Notes: a model not told the origin generated them from the sequence alone. A DNA stretch of 64,000 nucleotides from Caldilineaceae bacterium (GCA_019637685.1 JAHBVF010000022.1:57524-121523); one strand, 5' to 3'; shown: positions 16,714 through 25,561, numbered from the stretch's first letter. Made by a program: numbers and translations.

Positions 16714-18143
16714 TCCTGTGCGCCCTTGGCTTCGGCCAGAAGCTGATTCAGTGCATCGCTGAACTGATCCGCGGGCAGCGCACCGGGAATCAGACGGCCC
16801 TGATTGTTGTAGATAACGACAAATGTGGGCGTGCCCTGGACAAACTGGGAACCTTCGATGAGATCGTTCTGGACATTCTGTTCGGTGGCTGGGTCAGCCC
16901 GGCAGGCCGCCAACTGGTCAGCGTCCACGTCCAATTCGGCTGCAATTTCGCCAAAGACTGTCTCTAAATTGGGACCGGCCCAGTCGCTCAAACGCTCGAA
17001 GAGGATATTGTGGGCTTCCCAGAATTTGCCCTGCTCACCCACGCACTGGGCGAAAATAGCCGCTGTGGGCGCGAAGGGATGGGTGGACTGGACGGGGAAG
17101 TGTTTGAAAATCCACATCACTTCACCGGTATCCACAAACTCCTCGTCCAATAGCGGCTGGGTGTTGAGGGTATGGCGCTGGCAGAAGGGGCACTGGAAGT
17201 CGCTGAACTCCACGACCGTAATCGGTGCATCCGGGTTGCCCCGCCAGAAGTCACCGGCCAGATTGATGCCGGGGTGCTCCGGGTCATCAGCCCAGTTTTC
17301 CGGCATAGCCCACGCGGGAATTTCTTGTTGCCCCTGTTGGGCCTGGGCCGCGGGGTCCACAGGCGCGTTGCCATTGGCAATGGTGTTGAACCAATTGTTG
17401 AAAGTGTCGTAGGGCTGTGCGCCCACTAGTTGGTAGGCATCGCCGGACGCCTCCACCACAAAGTTGAAGCTGGGCGTGCCCGTGAAGCCCAGCGCCTCGC
17501 CCTCGGCCAGGCTGGTTTTCACCTGCTCGGCAATCGCACTGTCGGAAAGACAGGTGGTGTAGAGAGTGGCATCCGCGCCAGCTTCCCCGGCCAGACGCAC
17601 AAAGACATCTGCCGGGTCGGGCAGGTTGGCCCATTCATCCTGGGTGCGGAAGAGCAGGTCGTGCATATGCCAGAAGGGAACAATCCCCTGCTCCATCACA
17701 CAATTGGCGGCAATGGAGGCGGGCGTGGCATTGGGGTGGAGCGAGTCCAGGGGGAAATCCCGGAAGACGAACTTCACCTGGCCGGGACGGACAAAGCTGG
17801 AGGCCAGAGCTGGCTCCGTCTGCAGTACGTGTCGCTGACAGAAGGGGCACTGATAGTCGCTGTATTCGTAAACAGTGACCGGGGCATCTGGGCTGCCCCG
17901 ATAGGGATATCCCTCGGCAGTGAAACCGACAGGAATGCCGTCCACAGATTCGGTGTCGGCTGAATTTGTCGCTTCCGGCGCTGCCTCAGTCGGAGGTGCT
18001 GCACTGGGGGCGGGCGAAGCGGCCGCAGGAGCAGCAGGGGCTTGTACGCCCGGAACGATTGGGGCCTGGCAGCCAGCAATCAGGAGCAGGAGAGCGATGA
18101 GAAAGAGCACTCCTTTTCCGCGGGAAATCGGATGAGAATACAT
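16710..18143 (-). CDS. Lipoprotein with two tandem DsbA-like thioredoxin domains
   Basis: A 477-residue secreted thiol oxidoreductase. The signal peptide ends in a lipobox (LLIAGCQAP), followed by an alanine/proline linker. Domain 1 carries EYSDYQCPFCQRHVL and domain 2 carries EFSDFQCPFCQRHTL, both complete CxxC sites. Cis-proline segments GTPSFNFV and GTPTFVVIYN lie in the second half of each domain. The domains belong to the Thioredoxin_4/DsbA group and should act on exported proteins outside the membrane. A GGAGG site stands 13 bases before the ATG. The stop overlaps the start of the third DsbA-like gene, so three thiol domains are made from one operon. Confidence 0.9.
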   Translation of the reverse strand: MYSHPISRGKGVLFLIALLLLIAGCQAPIVPGVQAPAAPAAASPAPSAAPPTEAAPEATNSADTESVDGIPVGFTAEGYPYRGSPDAPVTVYEYSDYQCPFCQRHVLQTEPALASSFVRPGQVKFVFRDFPLDSLHPNATPASIAANCVMEQGIVPFWHMHDLLFRTQDEWANLPDPADVFVRLAGEAGADATLYTTCLSDSAIAEQVKTSLAEGEALGFTGTPSFNFVVEASGDAYQLVGAQPYDTFNNWFNTIANGNAPVDPAAQAQQGQQEIPAWAMPENWADDPEHPGINLAGDFWRGNPDAPITVVEFSDFQCPFCQRHTLNTQPLLDEEFVDTGEVMWIFKHFPVQSTHPFAPTAAIFAQCVGEQGKFWEAHNILFERLSDWAGPNLETVFGEIAAELDVDADQLAACRADPATEQNVQNDLIEGSQFVQGTPTFVVIYNNQGRLIPGALPADQFSDALNQLLAEAKGAQE

Positions 18144-18231
18144 ACGTTATTGCCTCCATTGGAAAGGCCGGAAAGAAGGATGCAAGCCCGACCCGAAAGA
18201 CACGACTTTGGCGGGTTGCCGCGTGCAAGAA

Positions 18232-18253
18232 AGATGCGCAATGCAGCGCATCT
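18232..18253 (-). terminator. Probable intrinsic terminator of the stalk-protein gene
   Basis: Read on the reverse strand, AGATGCGC and GCGCATCT form an exact 8-bp stem around a 6-base loop and are followed by TTTCTT. It lies about 80 bp after the stop of the cohesin-like gene and about 90 bp before the DsbA lipoprotein start, so it would separate the two units. Confidence 0.5.
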
Positions 18254-18330
18254 TCACCCTATATAACATAAACTACACGAGTTCATTGTAACCGGGGGGA
18301 CAATCCAGGGCCAATTGGGGAAAGAGGGGG

Positions 18331-19557
18331 TTAGTCCCGCCCTTTGCGCCGCAACTGCCAAAAGGCCAGCAATAGGGCAAACCCGCTGAAGAGCGCGGCA
18401 ATCCCTAACAATCGATAGGGCTGGGTTTGGCTGATCCGGACAGGCCCGCTGGTCTGCGCCACCACCTGAACAGTGTCGCTCAAGGCTCGGTTGGCCTGGA
18501 GGACAGGGGTGGCGGTGGGCCGGACAATTGGCGTCGCGGTAGGCGGTTCGGGGGTTTGGGTCGGTGTTTGCGAAGGCGTTGGCGTCTCTGTCGGTGTGAT
18601 GGGCTCCGGCGTAGGGGTATTGGTCGCAGTAGGCAGGGGCGTGTCGGTGGGGGTTTGGGTGGCGTCTTCGATTACAGACGCCTCCGCGCCATCGGCAGTA
18701 GGCGTTTCCAGGGGCGATTGAACGTCCTGGGCCTGTAGCGTAGGTGTCTCAATGTCGATATGGGTCGCTGTGGGCGTCTCCGTAGGCGTTTCCGTGGGCA
18801 CAGGTGTGTCCGTGTCCACAGGAGTGAAGGTGGGTATCGGGGTGAAGGTAGGCGTTGCAGCCACTTCTGGTGTGGGCAGGGGAGAGGTCGGCCCTGGCGT
18901 GGGCGTGGGCGAATCCGTGGGTGTTGGTGTAATCGTCGGTGGAACCGAGGTAAATCCAGGCGGCAAGGGAGTTGGCGAGACGAGGGCCGAAAAATTGGCC
19001 GATGTGGCCGTCCGGGTCGGAGTGGGCGAGAGAGAGTCGCCAATTTCCACAAAACATTCTTGCCGGGCATACGACGTATCGGGAATCAAAAGGGAGTTGT
19101 GATCGCGCAGGGCAGCCGCCACAAAGTGGAAGGAAATCAGTGCGCTGGACCCGCCCGATATTTTCCCGGATGCCAGCACATCGTACTGGCCGGTCATGGC
19201 AGAAGAGATGGGCTGAGAAGCTGCGATCTGAATCTCCCCTTTGGCTCTGTCAACAACATTGACAGTGACTGCGTCGGGAGCAAACAGAGTACTGGGCAGC
19301 AGATTGATCTCTCCACCGGAAATCTGATCCTGGAAATCGACGGAGAAAGGGTCGTCGTATGTGATAGTCAGGGTATAGGCGGTCAGGGGCGGAAGCTGAT
19401 CTGCGAAGATTTCAAAAGTGGCGGTTCCACCGGTGGTAATCTTCTCCGGCTGGATACGACAGCCAATCCGGGGCGCGGGCACCTGACTGTAGAGGGCGGC
19501 CAACCCACTCCAAGCGAAGGCAAATGTTACAAGTAGTACGACGATTCGGCGTTGCAT
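18331..19557 (-). CDS. Surface protein: cohesin-like domain on a Thr/Pro stalk with C-terminal anchor
   Basis: A 408-residue exported protein. The ATG at 19557 is chosen because it begins the signal peptide ([18 protein letters not shown]); the open frame upstream lacks coding character. Residues about 30-170 look like a cohesin/carbohydrate-binding type beta sandwich ([41 protein letters not shown]). A long stalk rich in TPTPTP-type dipeptides follows (about 175-355), then one membrane helix ([20 protein letters not shown]) and a basic tail RRKGRD. The ligand is unknown. The stalk DNA is a slippage-prone simple repeat, so its length may vary between strains. Confidence 0.75.
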   Translation of the reverse strand: MQRRIVVLLVTFAFAWSGLAALYSQVPAPRIGCRIQPEKITTGGTATFEIFADQLPPLTAYTLTITYDDPFSVDFQDQISGGEINLLPSTLFAPDAVTVNVVDRAKGEIQIAASQPISSAMTGQYDVLASGKISGGSSALISFHFVAAALRDHNSLLIPDTSYARQECFVEIGDSLSPTPTRTATSANFSALVSPTPLPPGFTSVPPTITPTPTDSPTPTPGPTSPLPTPEVAATPTFTPIPTFTPVDTDTPVPTETPTETPTATHIDIETPTLQAQDVQSPLETPTADGAEASVIEDATQTPTDTPLPTATNTPTPEPITPTETPTPSQTPTQTPEPPTATPIVRPTATPVLQANRALSDTVQVVAQTSGPVRISQTQPYRLLGIAALFSGFALLLAFWQLRRKGRD

Positions 19558-19797
19558 CCCGGCTTTCGGTGGATAAACTGGCGGTAGCAGGCAGCAAAGA
19601 AGAGACAGTCGTGGGATTATATCACTACTCTGGCCCGGAGTTGGAATTTGGCGGAATGGCTTCGGTTCGGTAAGATTGATCGGTGGGTATGTCATAGGCT
19701 GCCCTCCAGAAAATCATCCCAATGACCGCACAGAAGCGGAGACACGGCTGTCTCGGCTTCTTTTTTTCAGAAGGCATCCATTAAGGCTGTTTCAAAG

Positions 19798-20036
19798 AAA
19801 TAGCTATCCACAGATGGCACAGATTTTCACAGATAGTAGAGCAGAAATCTGTGTCCATCTGTGAAATCTGTGGATACATTTAAATTTTAAACCGCCTAAG
19901 TCTACTGCAAAAAGGTCAATTTCACCGCGAAGTCGCAGAGGGCGCGGAGGCAACGCGGCGAGATTCAGGAGAAAAACTCCGCGGACCTCCGCGTTCCCCG
20001 CGACTCAGCGGTGAGTTTAGAGGCTTTTTGCAGTAG
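19798..20036. repeat. Two intergenic imperfect palindromes upstream of cysD
   Basis: The 506-bp gap before cysD has no gene. It holds a dyad at 19798-19880 built from ATCCACAGATGGCACAGATT and its reverse wording. A larger one at 19902-20036 has outer arms CTACTGCAAAAAG and CTTTTTGCAGTAG that are exact, enclosing related CGCGGAGG-type arms. Both are quasi-repeats with an 11-12 bp rhythm, a type found through most gaps in this window. Confidence 0.65.
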
Positions 20037-20063
20037 AGTTATCCATTCCAAAGGGAAAAGTCT

Positions 20064-20969
20064 ATGGACACAATGCGCAACAGCCACTTGGGAACGCTGG
20101 AGGCAGAAGCCATTTACGTGCTACGCGAAGTTGCCGCCCAATTCGAGCGACCCGTTCTTCTTTTCTCTGGCGGCAAAGATTCCATCATCCTCACCCATTT
20201 ATCCCGCAAAGCTTTTCACCCCGGCAAGATTCCCTTTTCACTTCTGCACATCGACACCGGCCACAACTTCCCGGAAACCATCGCTTTTCGCGACAATTTG
20301 GTGCAGCGACTGGGGGTTCGGCTGCTGGTACGCTATGTGCAGGATTCTATCGATCAGGGCCGGGTGGCGGAGGAGACGGGGCCAACCGCCAGCCGCAACG
20401 GGCTGCAAACGGTGACACTGCTGGATGCCCTGTCCGAGCTGCGGGTGGACGCGGCAATGGGTGGCGCACGCCGGGATGAGGAGAAGGCCAGGGCCAAAGA
20501 GCGCTTCTTTTCCCACCGGGACCCTTTCGGCCAGTGGGACCCGAAGAACCAGCGGCCTGAGTTGTGGAATCTGTACAACGGGCGCAAACGGACGGGCGAA
20601 CATTTCCGGGTCTTCCCCATCTCAAACTGGACGGAACTGGATGTCTGGCAATACATTGCCAACGAGAAGATTCCTCTGCCCAATCTCTACTTTTCCCACC
20701 GCCGGGAGATCATCGACCGGGGCGGGATTCTGTTGGCTGCTTCGGATGTAGTGCCACCCCTGCCCGGTGAAGAGCCAGTCAGCCGCATCGTGCGCTTCCG
20801 CACCATCGGCGATATGACCTGCACCGGCGCGGTTGCCTCCCAGGCTTCATCCATCGACGAAATCATCGCCGAAGTGGCCGCTGCCCGTGTGACCGAACGG
20901 GGAACCCGCTCCGACGATCGCCGCTCCGAGGCCGCGATGGAAGATCGCAAGCGCCAGGGGTATTTTTAG
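20064..20969 (+). CDS. cysD: Sulfate adenylyltransferase subunit 2
   Basis: A 301-residue ATP sulfurylase small subunit, which makes adenosine 5'-phosphosulfate from ATP and sulfate together with CysN. The PP-loop SGGKDS is at residues 35-40. The family blocks HIDTGHNFPE, GGARRDEEKARAKER, FPISNWTELDVWQYI and VRFRTIGDMTCTGAV are all present, and the length is standard. An AAGGGAAAAG stretch precedes the ATG. It is separated from the cysN-cysC fusion by a broken GxxExxY gene and a short duplication, so the two may no longer be one tight operon. Confidence 0.96.
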   Translation: MDTMRNSHLGTLEAEAIYVLREVAAQFERPVLLFSGGKDSIILTHLSRKAFHPGKIPFSLLHIDTGHNFPETIAFRDNLVQRLGVRLLVRYVQDSIDQGRVAEETGPTASRNGLQTVTLLDALSELRVDAAMGGARRDEEKARAKERFFSHRDPFGQWDPKNQRPELWNLYNGRKRTGEHFRVFPISNWTELDVWQYIANEKIPLPNLYFSHRREIIDRGGILLAASDVVPPLPGEEPVSRIVRFRTIGDMTCTGAVASQASSIDEIIAEVAAARVTERGTRSDDRRSEAAMEDRKRQGYF

Positions 20970-21034
20970 GTGAGAGGAGGCAGATTTTCATGATTTGGCT
21001 TAATCTAACCTGATTTTGGTCTGAAGAGAGAACA

Positions 21035-21453
21035 ATGTCGCATATAAAGCAGCAGTATAAGCACAGCGACGTGACAGATCGGATCATCCGCGTCTTCTAC
21101 GATGTTGTACAATGTGCTCGGCTATGGCTTTCTGGAGAAGGTCTATGAGCGGGCAATGGTTATGCGTCTGGAAAGAGCCGGGTTATCTGTTCAGCCGAAG
21201 AAAGAGATTGATGTCTATTTCGACAGCGAATTGATCGGACATTATGTCGCTGATTTGGTGGTGAATGATGTGGTTCTTGTAGAGTTGAAAGCAGCGGATA
21301 GAGTGGCACCGGAACACGAAGCTCAACTTCTCAACTATCATACGTGCAACCAACATTGAAGTTGGACTACTGCTTAATTTTGGTAATGAACCGAAGGTCA
21401 TACGCAGAGCCTTCGATAATCACAGAAAACACTCTCTACAGAATAAGCAATGA
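21035..21453 (+). pseudogene. GxxExxY family gene with two frameshifts
   Basis: The frame starts at ATG 21035 (SDVTDRIIRVFYDV). It jumps one frame near 21104 to YNVLGYGFLEKVYERAM, the GxxExxY signature, and continues to HEAQLLNY. It then jumps again near 21342 to IRATNIEVGLLLNFGNEP and ends at 21453. Each jump is explained by one extra base (GATGTTGTACAAT for GATGTGTACAAT; TATCATACG for TATATACG-type wording). The family is a small PDDEXK-like group of unknown function. It separates cysD from cysNC and is a recent casualty or an assembly error. Confidence 0.7.
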
Positions 21454-21461
21454 TACTCCAT

Positions 21462-21510
21462 CAAGAAAAATCAGTGTCAATCAATCCGGATCGTGAAAAT
21501 CTGCGTCCCT
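21462..21510. repeat. Direct repeat, first copy (second at 21563-21611)
   Basis: About 49 bp beginning CAAGAAAAATCAGTGTCAAT and ending ATCTGCGTCCC recurs 101 bp later with about two differences. The second copy covers codons 5-20 of the cysN-cysC gene. The GATCATGAAAATCTGCGTCC part also occurs at about 34530, so the N-terminal coding sequence derives from a dispersed repeat. Confidence 0.8.
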
Positions 21511-21550
21511 CTTTACTCACAAGAAACGCTCGCTACGGGACCGAGGAATA

Positions 21551-23494
21551 ATGGACTTACCCCAAGAAAAATCAGTGTCAATCAATCCAGATCATGAAAA
21601 TCTGCGTCCCCCTTCTGATCTCCTGCGCTTCACCACTGCGGGCAGTGTGGACGACGGCAAAAGCACCCTCATCGGACGGCTGCTGTACGATGCCAAATCG
21701 ATCTTCGAGGATCAGATGGAGGCGGTGGAGCGGGCCAGCCAGGGACGGGGCGATCCCTACGTGGACCTGGCCCTGCTGACCGACGGCCTGCGCGCCGAGC
21801 GGGAACAGGGCATTACCATCGATGTGGCCTATCGCTACTTTGCCACGCCCCGGCGCAAGTTCATCATCGCCGACACCCCCGGCCACATCCAGTACACCCG
21901 CAATATGGTCACAGGCGCATCGACCGCAGAACTGGCGATTATTCTGGTGGATGCGCGCAAGGGGGTGCTGACCCAATCCAAACGCCACGCCTTTCTCTCC
22001 ACGCTCCTGCAAATTCCCCATCTGGTTGTGGCTGTCAACAAAATGGACCTGGTGGACTACAGCGAAGCCAGTTTTAACCGCATTGTGAATGATTTTCGGG
22101 CCTTTGCGGCCAAGCTGGATGTGCAGGATGTGGTCTATATCCCTATATCCGCGCTGCTGGGCGACAATGTGGTGGACAAAAGCGAGAATATGCCCTGGTA
22201 CGACGGCTCTACCCTGCTCCATCACCTGGAGACAGTGAACACAGGCACGACCCGCAACGCCATTGATTTCCGCTTCCCCGTGCAGTATGTCATCCGCCCC
22301 AGCCAGGACTTCCGCGGCTACGCCGGACAGGTGGCATCCGGACGGGTGGCCGTGGGCGAAGAAGTGGTGGTGCTGCCGGCTGGGCTGAGCAGCCGGGTGC
22401 GCGCTCTGGTGACTTTTGATGGCGGGCAAGAGGAGGCTGCGGTCGGCGAGTCGATTGTAATTACACTGGAGGATGACATCGATGTAAGCCGGGGCGATAT
22501 GCTGGTGCGCACCCGCAACCTGCCCCACAAATCCAACCGGCTGGATGTCACACTTTGCTGGATGGGGGAAGAACCGCTGGACCCCAGAGCTAGCTATTGG
22601 CTGCAACACACCACCCACAGCGTGCGCGCCCTGGTCTCGGAGATCAACTACCGGATCGACGTGGACACAATGCACCGGGAACAGGCCAGCACCCTGCACC
22701 TGAACGAAATCGGGCGGTTGCAGTTGACTACCACCGAGCCGCTCTTTTTCGACCCCTACCAGATCAACCGGGCCACGGGCAACTTTATTCTCATCGACCC
22801 CTATACCCAAAACACTGTGGCCGCCGGGATGATCCGGGATCGCTCGCGCCAGTTGGACGAACTGGTGGATGTGACCAGCCGGGGCGAGCGGCCTTCTTCG
22901 GACAATGTGGTGTGGGAGCAGGGAACCATCAGCCGGGCCATGCGTGAGCAGTTGAATGGTCACAAAGGGGCTGTGCTATGGCTGACCGGTCTCTCCGGCG
23001 CGGGCAAATCGACGGTCTGCCGCCTGCTGGAGCAACGGCTCTACCGGATGGGCTGCCACACCTTCTATCTGGACGGCGACAATCTGCGCCACGGGCTGAA
23101 CGGCGACCTGGGCTTTGCGCCGGACGATCGCAAAGAGAACATCCGGCGGGTGGGCGAGGTGGCAAAGCTGGCCTTTGATCACGCCAATCTGGTGTTGTGT
23201 ACGTTCATTTCCCCCTACGCGGCTGACCGGGACTTTGCGCGCTCGCTGGTCCCAGAAGGGCGTTTCTACGAAATCTATGTAAAATGTGATATTGAAGTCA
23301 TCAAACGGCGCGACCCCAAAGGTCTCTATGCCAAAGCGCTGGCTGGCGAAATCAAAGGCTTTACGGGCATCGACGCACCCTACGAAGAACCTCAGCATCC
23401 GGAGCTGATTGTCGAGACGGACCTGCACAGCGCGGATGAATTGGTGGAGCAGATTCTGGCCGCCCTGCGCCGGGATGGGATTGTGGGAGAGTAG
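21551..23494 (+). CDS. cysNC: Bifunctional sulfate adenylyltransferase subunit 1 / APS kinase
   Basis: A 647-residue fusion. The CysN GTPase part has GSVDDGKST (residues 31-39), DTPGHIQYTRNM and NKMDLVDYS, then two beta-barrel domains. The CysC part (from about 470) has its own P-loop GLSGAGKS (480-487), FYLDGDNLRHGLN, DRKENIRRVGEVAKL and KGLYAKALAGEIKGFTG. With CysD it converts sulfate to PAPS. Fusion of CysN and CysC is common, as in NodQ. The first 20 codons come from a duplicated repeat and show no family similarity; the conserved domain begins at DLLRFTTAG. Beside polysaccharide genes, the PAPS might serve glycan sulfation, but no sulfotransferase is in the window. Confidence 0.95.
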   Translation: MDLPQEKSVSINPDHENLRPPSDLLRFTTAGSVDDGKSTLIGRLLYDAKSIFEDQMEAVERASQGRGDPYVDLALLTDGLRAEREQGITIDVAYRYFATPRRKFIIADTPGHIQYTRNMVTGASTAELAIILVDARKGVLTQSKRHAFLSTLLQIPHLVVAVNKMDLVDYSEASFNRIVNDFRAFAAKLDVQDVVYIPISALLGDNVVDKSENMPWYDGSTLLHHLETVNTGTTRNAIDFRFPVQYVIRPSQDFRGYAGQVASGRVAVGEEVVVLPAGLSSRVRALVTFDGGQEEAAVGESIVITLEDDIDVSRGDMLVRTRNLPHKSNRLDVTLCWMGEEPLDPRASYWLQHTTHSVRALVSEINYRIDVDTMHREQASTLHLNEIGRLQLTTTEPLFFDPYQINRATGNFILIDPYTQNTVAAGMIRDRSRQLDELVDVTSRGERPSSDNVVWEQGTISRAMREQLNGHKGAVLWLTGLSGAGKSTVCRLLEQRLYRMGCHTFYLDGDNLRHGLNGDLGFAPDDRKENIRRVGEVAKLAFDHANLVLCTFISPYAADRDFARSLVPEGRFYEIYVKCDIEVIKRRDPKGLYAKALAGEIKGFTGIDAPYEEPQHPELIVETDLHSADELVEQILAALRRDGIVGE

Positions 23495-23553
23495 GGGGAG
23501 GCAGATGGCGCGAAAAAGTCTGATTGCCGCTGAAAAAGCCGGCCGCAGAACAG

Positions 23554-24116
23554 CCACACGACCGGCTGACACCGATAACGACGAAAATAGGAACACAGAT
23601 TTCGCAGAGAACGCAGATTTCGCAGATTTTTATCCGCGTCACTTCGCACTTTCCGCGTCATCCGCGTTCTATTTTCAGAACAGGCCACACGACTGGCTGA
23701 CACCGATAACGACGAAAATCGGAACGCAGAGTACGCCGAGGACGCAGCGGTGTCCTGAGCCTGTCGAAGGGATTTCGCAGATTTTTATCCGCGTCAATCA
23801 CTCTTTTCAGCGTCATCAGCGTCCTGTTTTCACATCAGGCGACACGATCGGCTGACACCGATAACGACGAAAATCGGAACGCAGATTACGCCGAGGACGC
23901 AGATTTCGCAGATTTTTATCCGCGTCAATCACTCTTTTCAGCGTCATCAGCGTCCTGTTTTCACATCAGGCCACACGACCGGCTGACACCGATAACGACG
24001 AAAATAGGAGCACAGATTTCGCCGAGGACGCAGCGGTGTCCTGAGCCTGTCGAAGGGATTTCGCAGATTTTTATCCGCGTCCATCACTCTTTTCAGCGTC
24101 ATCAGCGTCCTGTTTT
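23554..24116. repeat. Four-copy tandem repeat field upstream of the wbpA-like gene
   Basis: Four units begin with a CCACACGACCGGCTGACACC-like head at 23554, 23685, 23840 and 23971, giving spacings of 131, 155 and 131 bp. Each unit contains GATAACGACGAAAAT, a CGCAGATTTCGCAGATTTTT block and CGTCATCAGCGTCCTGTTTT. The two longer units carry an extra 24 bp including GTCCTGAGCCTGTCGAAGGG. A fifth, partial copy closes the window at about 63945. No gene is seen in this 640-bp gap. Confidence 0.85.
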
Positions 24117-24133
24117 CACACCTGGAGATTTCT

Positions 24134-25561
24134 ATGCTCGCTGAGGTAATCGCCAAGTTCACTTCCCGCCAGGCCCACGTGGCCGTAATCGGTCTGGGCT
24201 ATGTGGGGTTGCCCCTGGCCGTCATTCTGGCCGAGGCGGGCTACCGGGTCACGGGCATCGACCTGGACGAGTCGAAGGTAGCATCCATCAACCGGGGGCA
24301 GAGTTATATTGAGGATGTGCCCAGCGAGCGCTTGCGAATGGTGAGCGGGGATAGGGGATCGGGGTCTGGGAATCAGCCGTCTGGAAGTGCCGAGTCCCCC
24401 ATCACCAGTCGCCAATCTCCAATCTCCAATCCCCAATCCCTGTTCACCGCCACCACCGACTATTCCGTGCTGGCCGAATGTGACGCAGTTTCCATCTGTG
24501 TGCCCACCCCCCTCAACAAAACCGGTGACCCGGACATCGCCTATATTGTCGCTGCATCCGAGCAGATCGCGCGCTATCTGCACCCCGGAATGGTCGTCAT
24601 TCTGGAATCCACCACCTATCCCGGCACAACAACAGAGGTGGTCTTGCCCATTCTGGTGAAGAGCGACTGGGGATCAGGAATCAGGGACAAGGAATCGAAT
24701 CATCCCGATCCCCAATCGCCAATATCCAATCCCCAGTCCCCCGCCCCCGGCAGCGACTTCTTCCTCGCCTTTTCGCCGGAACGGGTGGACCCCGGCCGCA
24801 CAGATTGGACGACCCGCAACACACCGAAGGTGATCGGCGGGGTGACGGAAGCCTGCCTGCAGGCCGCCTGCGCCTATTACGGCCAGGCGATGGAACGCCT
24901 GGTTCCGGTCTCGTCCACCGAGGCGGCGGAACTGACCAAACTCTTTGAAAATACGTTCCGTTCCGTCAATATTGGCCTGGCCAACGAACTGCTGTTGATG
25001 TGCGACAAATTGGGGCTGGACGCCTGGGAAGTGATCGACGCCGCCGCTTCCAAGCCCTTCGGTTTTATGAAGTTTACGCCGGGGCCGGGGCTGGGCGGTC
25101 ACTGCATCCCCATCGACCCGGAATATCTCTCCTGGAAGATGCGCACCCTGCGCTACAAAACCCGCTTCATCGAGCTTGCCAGCGAGATCAACACAGAGAT
25201 GCCCCGCTATTGGGTGCAGAAGGTGCAGGACGCGCTCAATGACATGGGCAAAGCCGTGAAGGGCAGCCGGGTGCTGGTGCTGGGCGTGGCCTACAAGAAA
25301 AATGTCAGTGATATGCGCGAGTCGCCTGCGCTGGATATCATTCATCTGCTGGAAGAAAAGGGCGCACTGGTCGACTATCACGACCCCCACGTGCCCAGCT
25401 TTCAGGCGGACGGGCTGCACAAAAGCTGTGTGGCCGATTTGGATGCCGCGCTGCGCGGGGCCGACTGTGTGGTGGTGGCAACGGATCACAGCGTTTACGA
25501 CTGGCGGGCCATTGGCAGCCAGGCCCGGCTGGTTGTGGATACCCGGCATGTGATACACTGA
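24134..25561 (+). CDS. wbpA: UDP-N-acetyl-D-glucosamine 6-dehydrogenase (WbpA-like)
   Basis: A 475-residue nucleotide-sugar dehydrogenase that oxidises C6 of UDP-GlcNAc to the uronic acid with NAD. The Rossmann motif is VIGLGYVGLPLA (residues 18-29). VPTPLNKTGDPD and ESTTYPGTT mark the UDP-GlcNAc subgroup, and the catalytic Cys324 lies in GLGGHCIPIDP. It is about 45-55 residues longer than usual because of two low-complexity inserts: one after SERLRMV (about residues 70-102) and one after ILVKSDW (about 177-202). Both read like SPISNPQSP and both preserve the frame. They are encoded by imperfect palindromes. The wbpB-, wbpD- and wbpE-like genes follow on the same strand. Confidence 0.9.
   Translation: MLAEVIAKFTSRQAHVAVIGLGYVGLPLAVILAEAGYRVTGIDLDESKVASINRGQSYIEDVPSERLRMVSGDRGSGSGNQPSGSAESPITSRQSPISNPQSLFTATTDYSVLAECDAVSICVPTPLNKTGDPDIAYIVAASEQIARYLHPGMVVILESTTYPGTTTEVVLPILVKSDWGSGIRDKESNHPDPQSPISNPQSPAPGSDFFLAFSPERVDPGRTDWTTRNTPKVIGGVTEACLQAACAYYGQAMERLVPVSSTEAAELTKLFENTFRSVNIGLANELLLMCDKLGLDAWEVIDAAASKPFGFMKFTPGPGLGGHCIPIDPEYLSWKMRTLRYKTRFIELASEINTEMPRYWVQKVQDALNDMGKAVKGSRVLVLGVAYKKNVSDMRESPALDIIHLLEEKGALVDYHDPHVPSFQADGLHKSCVADLDAALRGADCVVVATDHSVYDWRAIGSQARLVVDTRHVIH
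24343..24441. repeat. Palindromic element inserted in frame in the wbpA-like gene (first)
   Basis: The left arm wording GGGGATAGGGGATCGGGGTC pairs imperfectly with the right arm CCAATCTCCAATCCCCAATC. It adds about 31 codons between the conserved PSERLR block and the ATTDYSVLAE block, without a stop or frameshift. The same wording occurs in the intergenic palindrome at 5358-5413 and in a half copy at about 27045. Confidence 0.75.
24664..24741. repeat. Palindromic element inserted in frame in the wbpA-like gene (second)
   Basis: The left arm begins CGACTGGGGATCAGGAATCA and the right arm is CCAATATCCAATCCCCAGTC; their outer ends GACTGGGGAT and ATCCCCAGTC pair exactly. It adds about 26 codons between VVLPILVKS and the conserved DFFLAFSPERVDPG, again keeping the frame. 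Confidence 0.75.

Noticed and set aside
21578..22963. A 461-codon open frame antisense to cysN-cysC
   Set aside because: Shadow frame; the sense strand carries complete GTPase and APS kinase motifs.
23554..24116. Regular repeats that might be a CRISPR array
   Set aside because: Units are 131-155 bp and similar over their full length, with no short repeat/unique spacer structure and no cas genes nearby.
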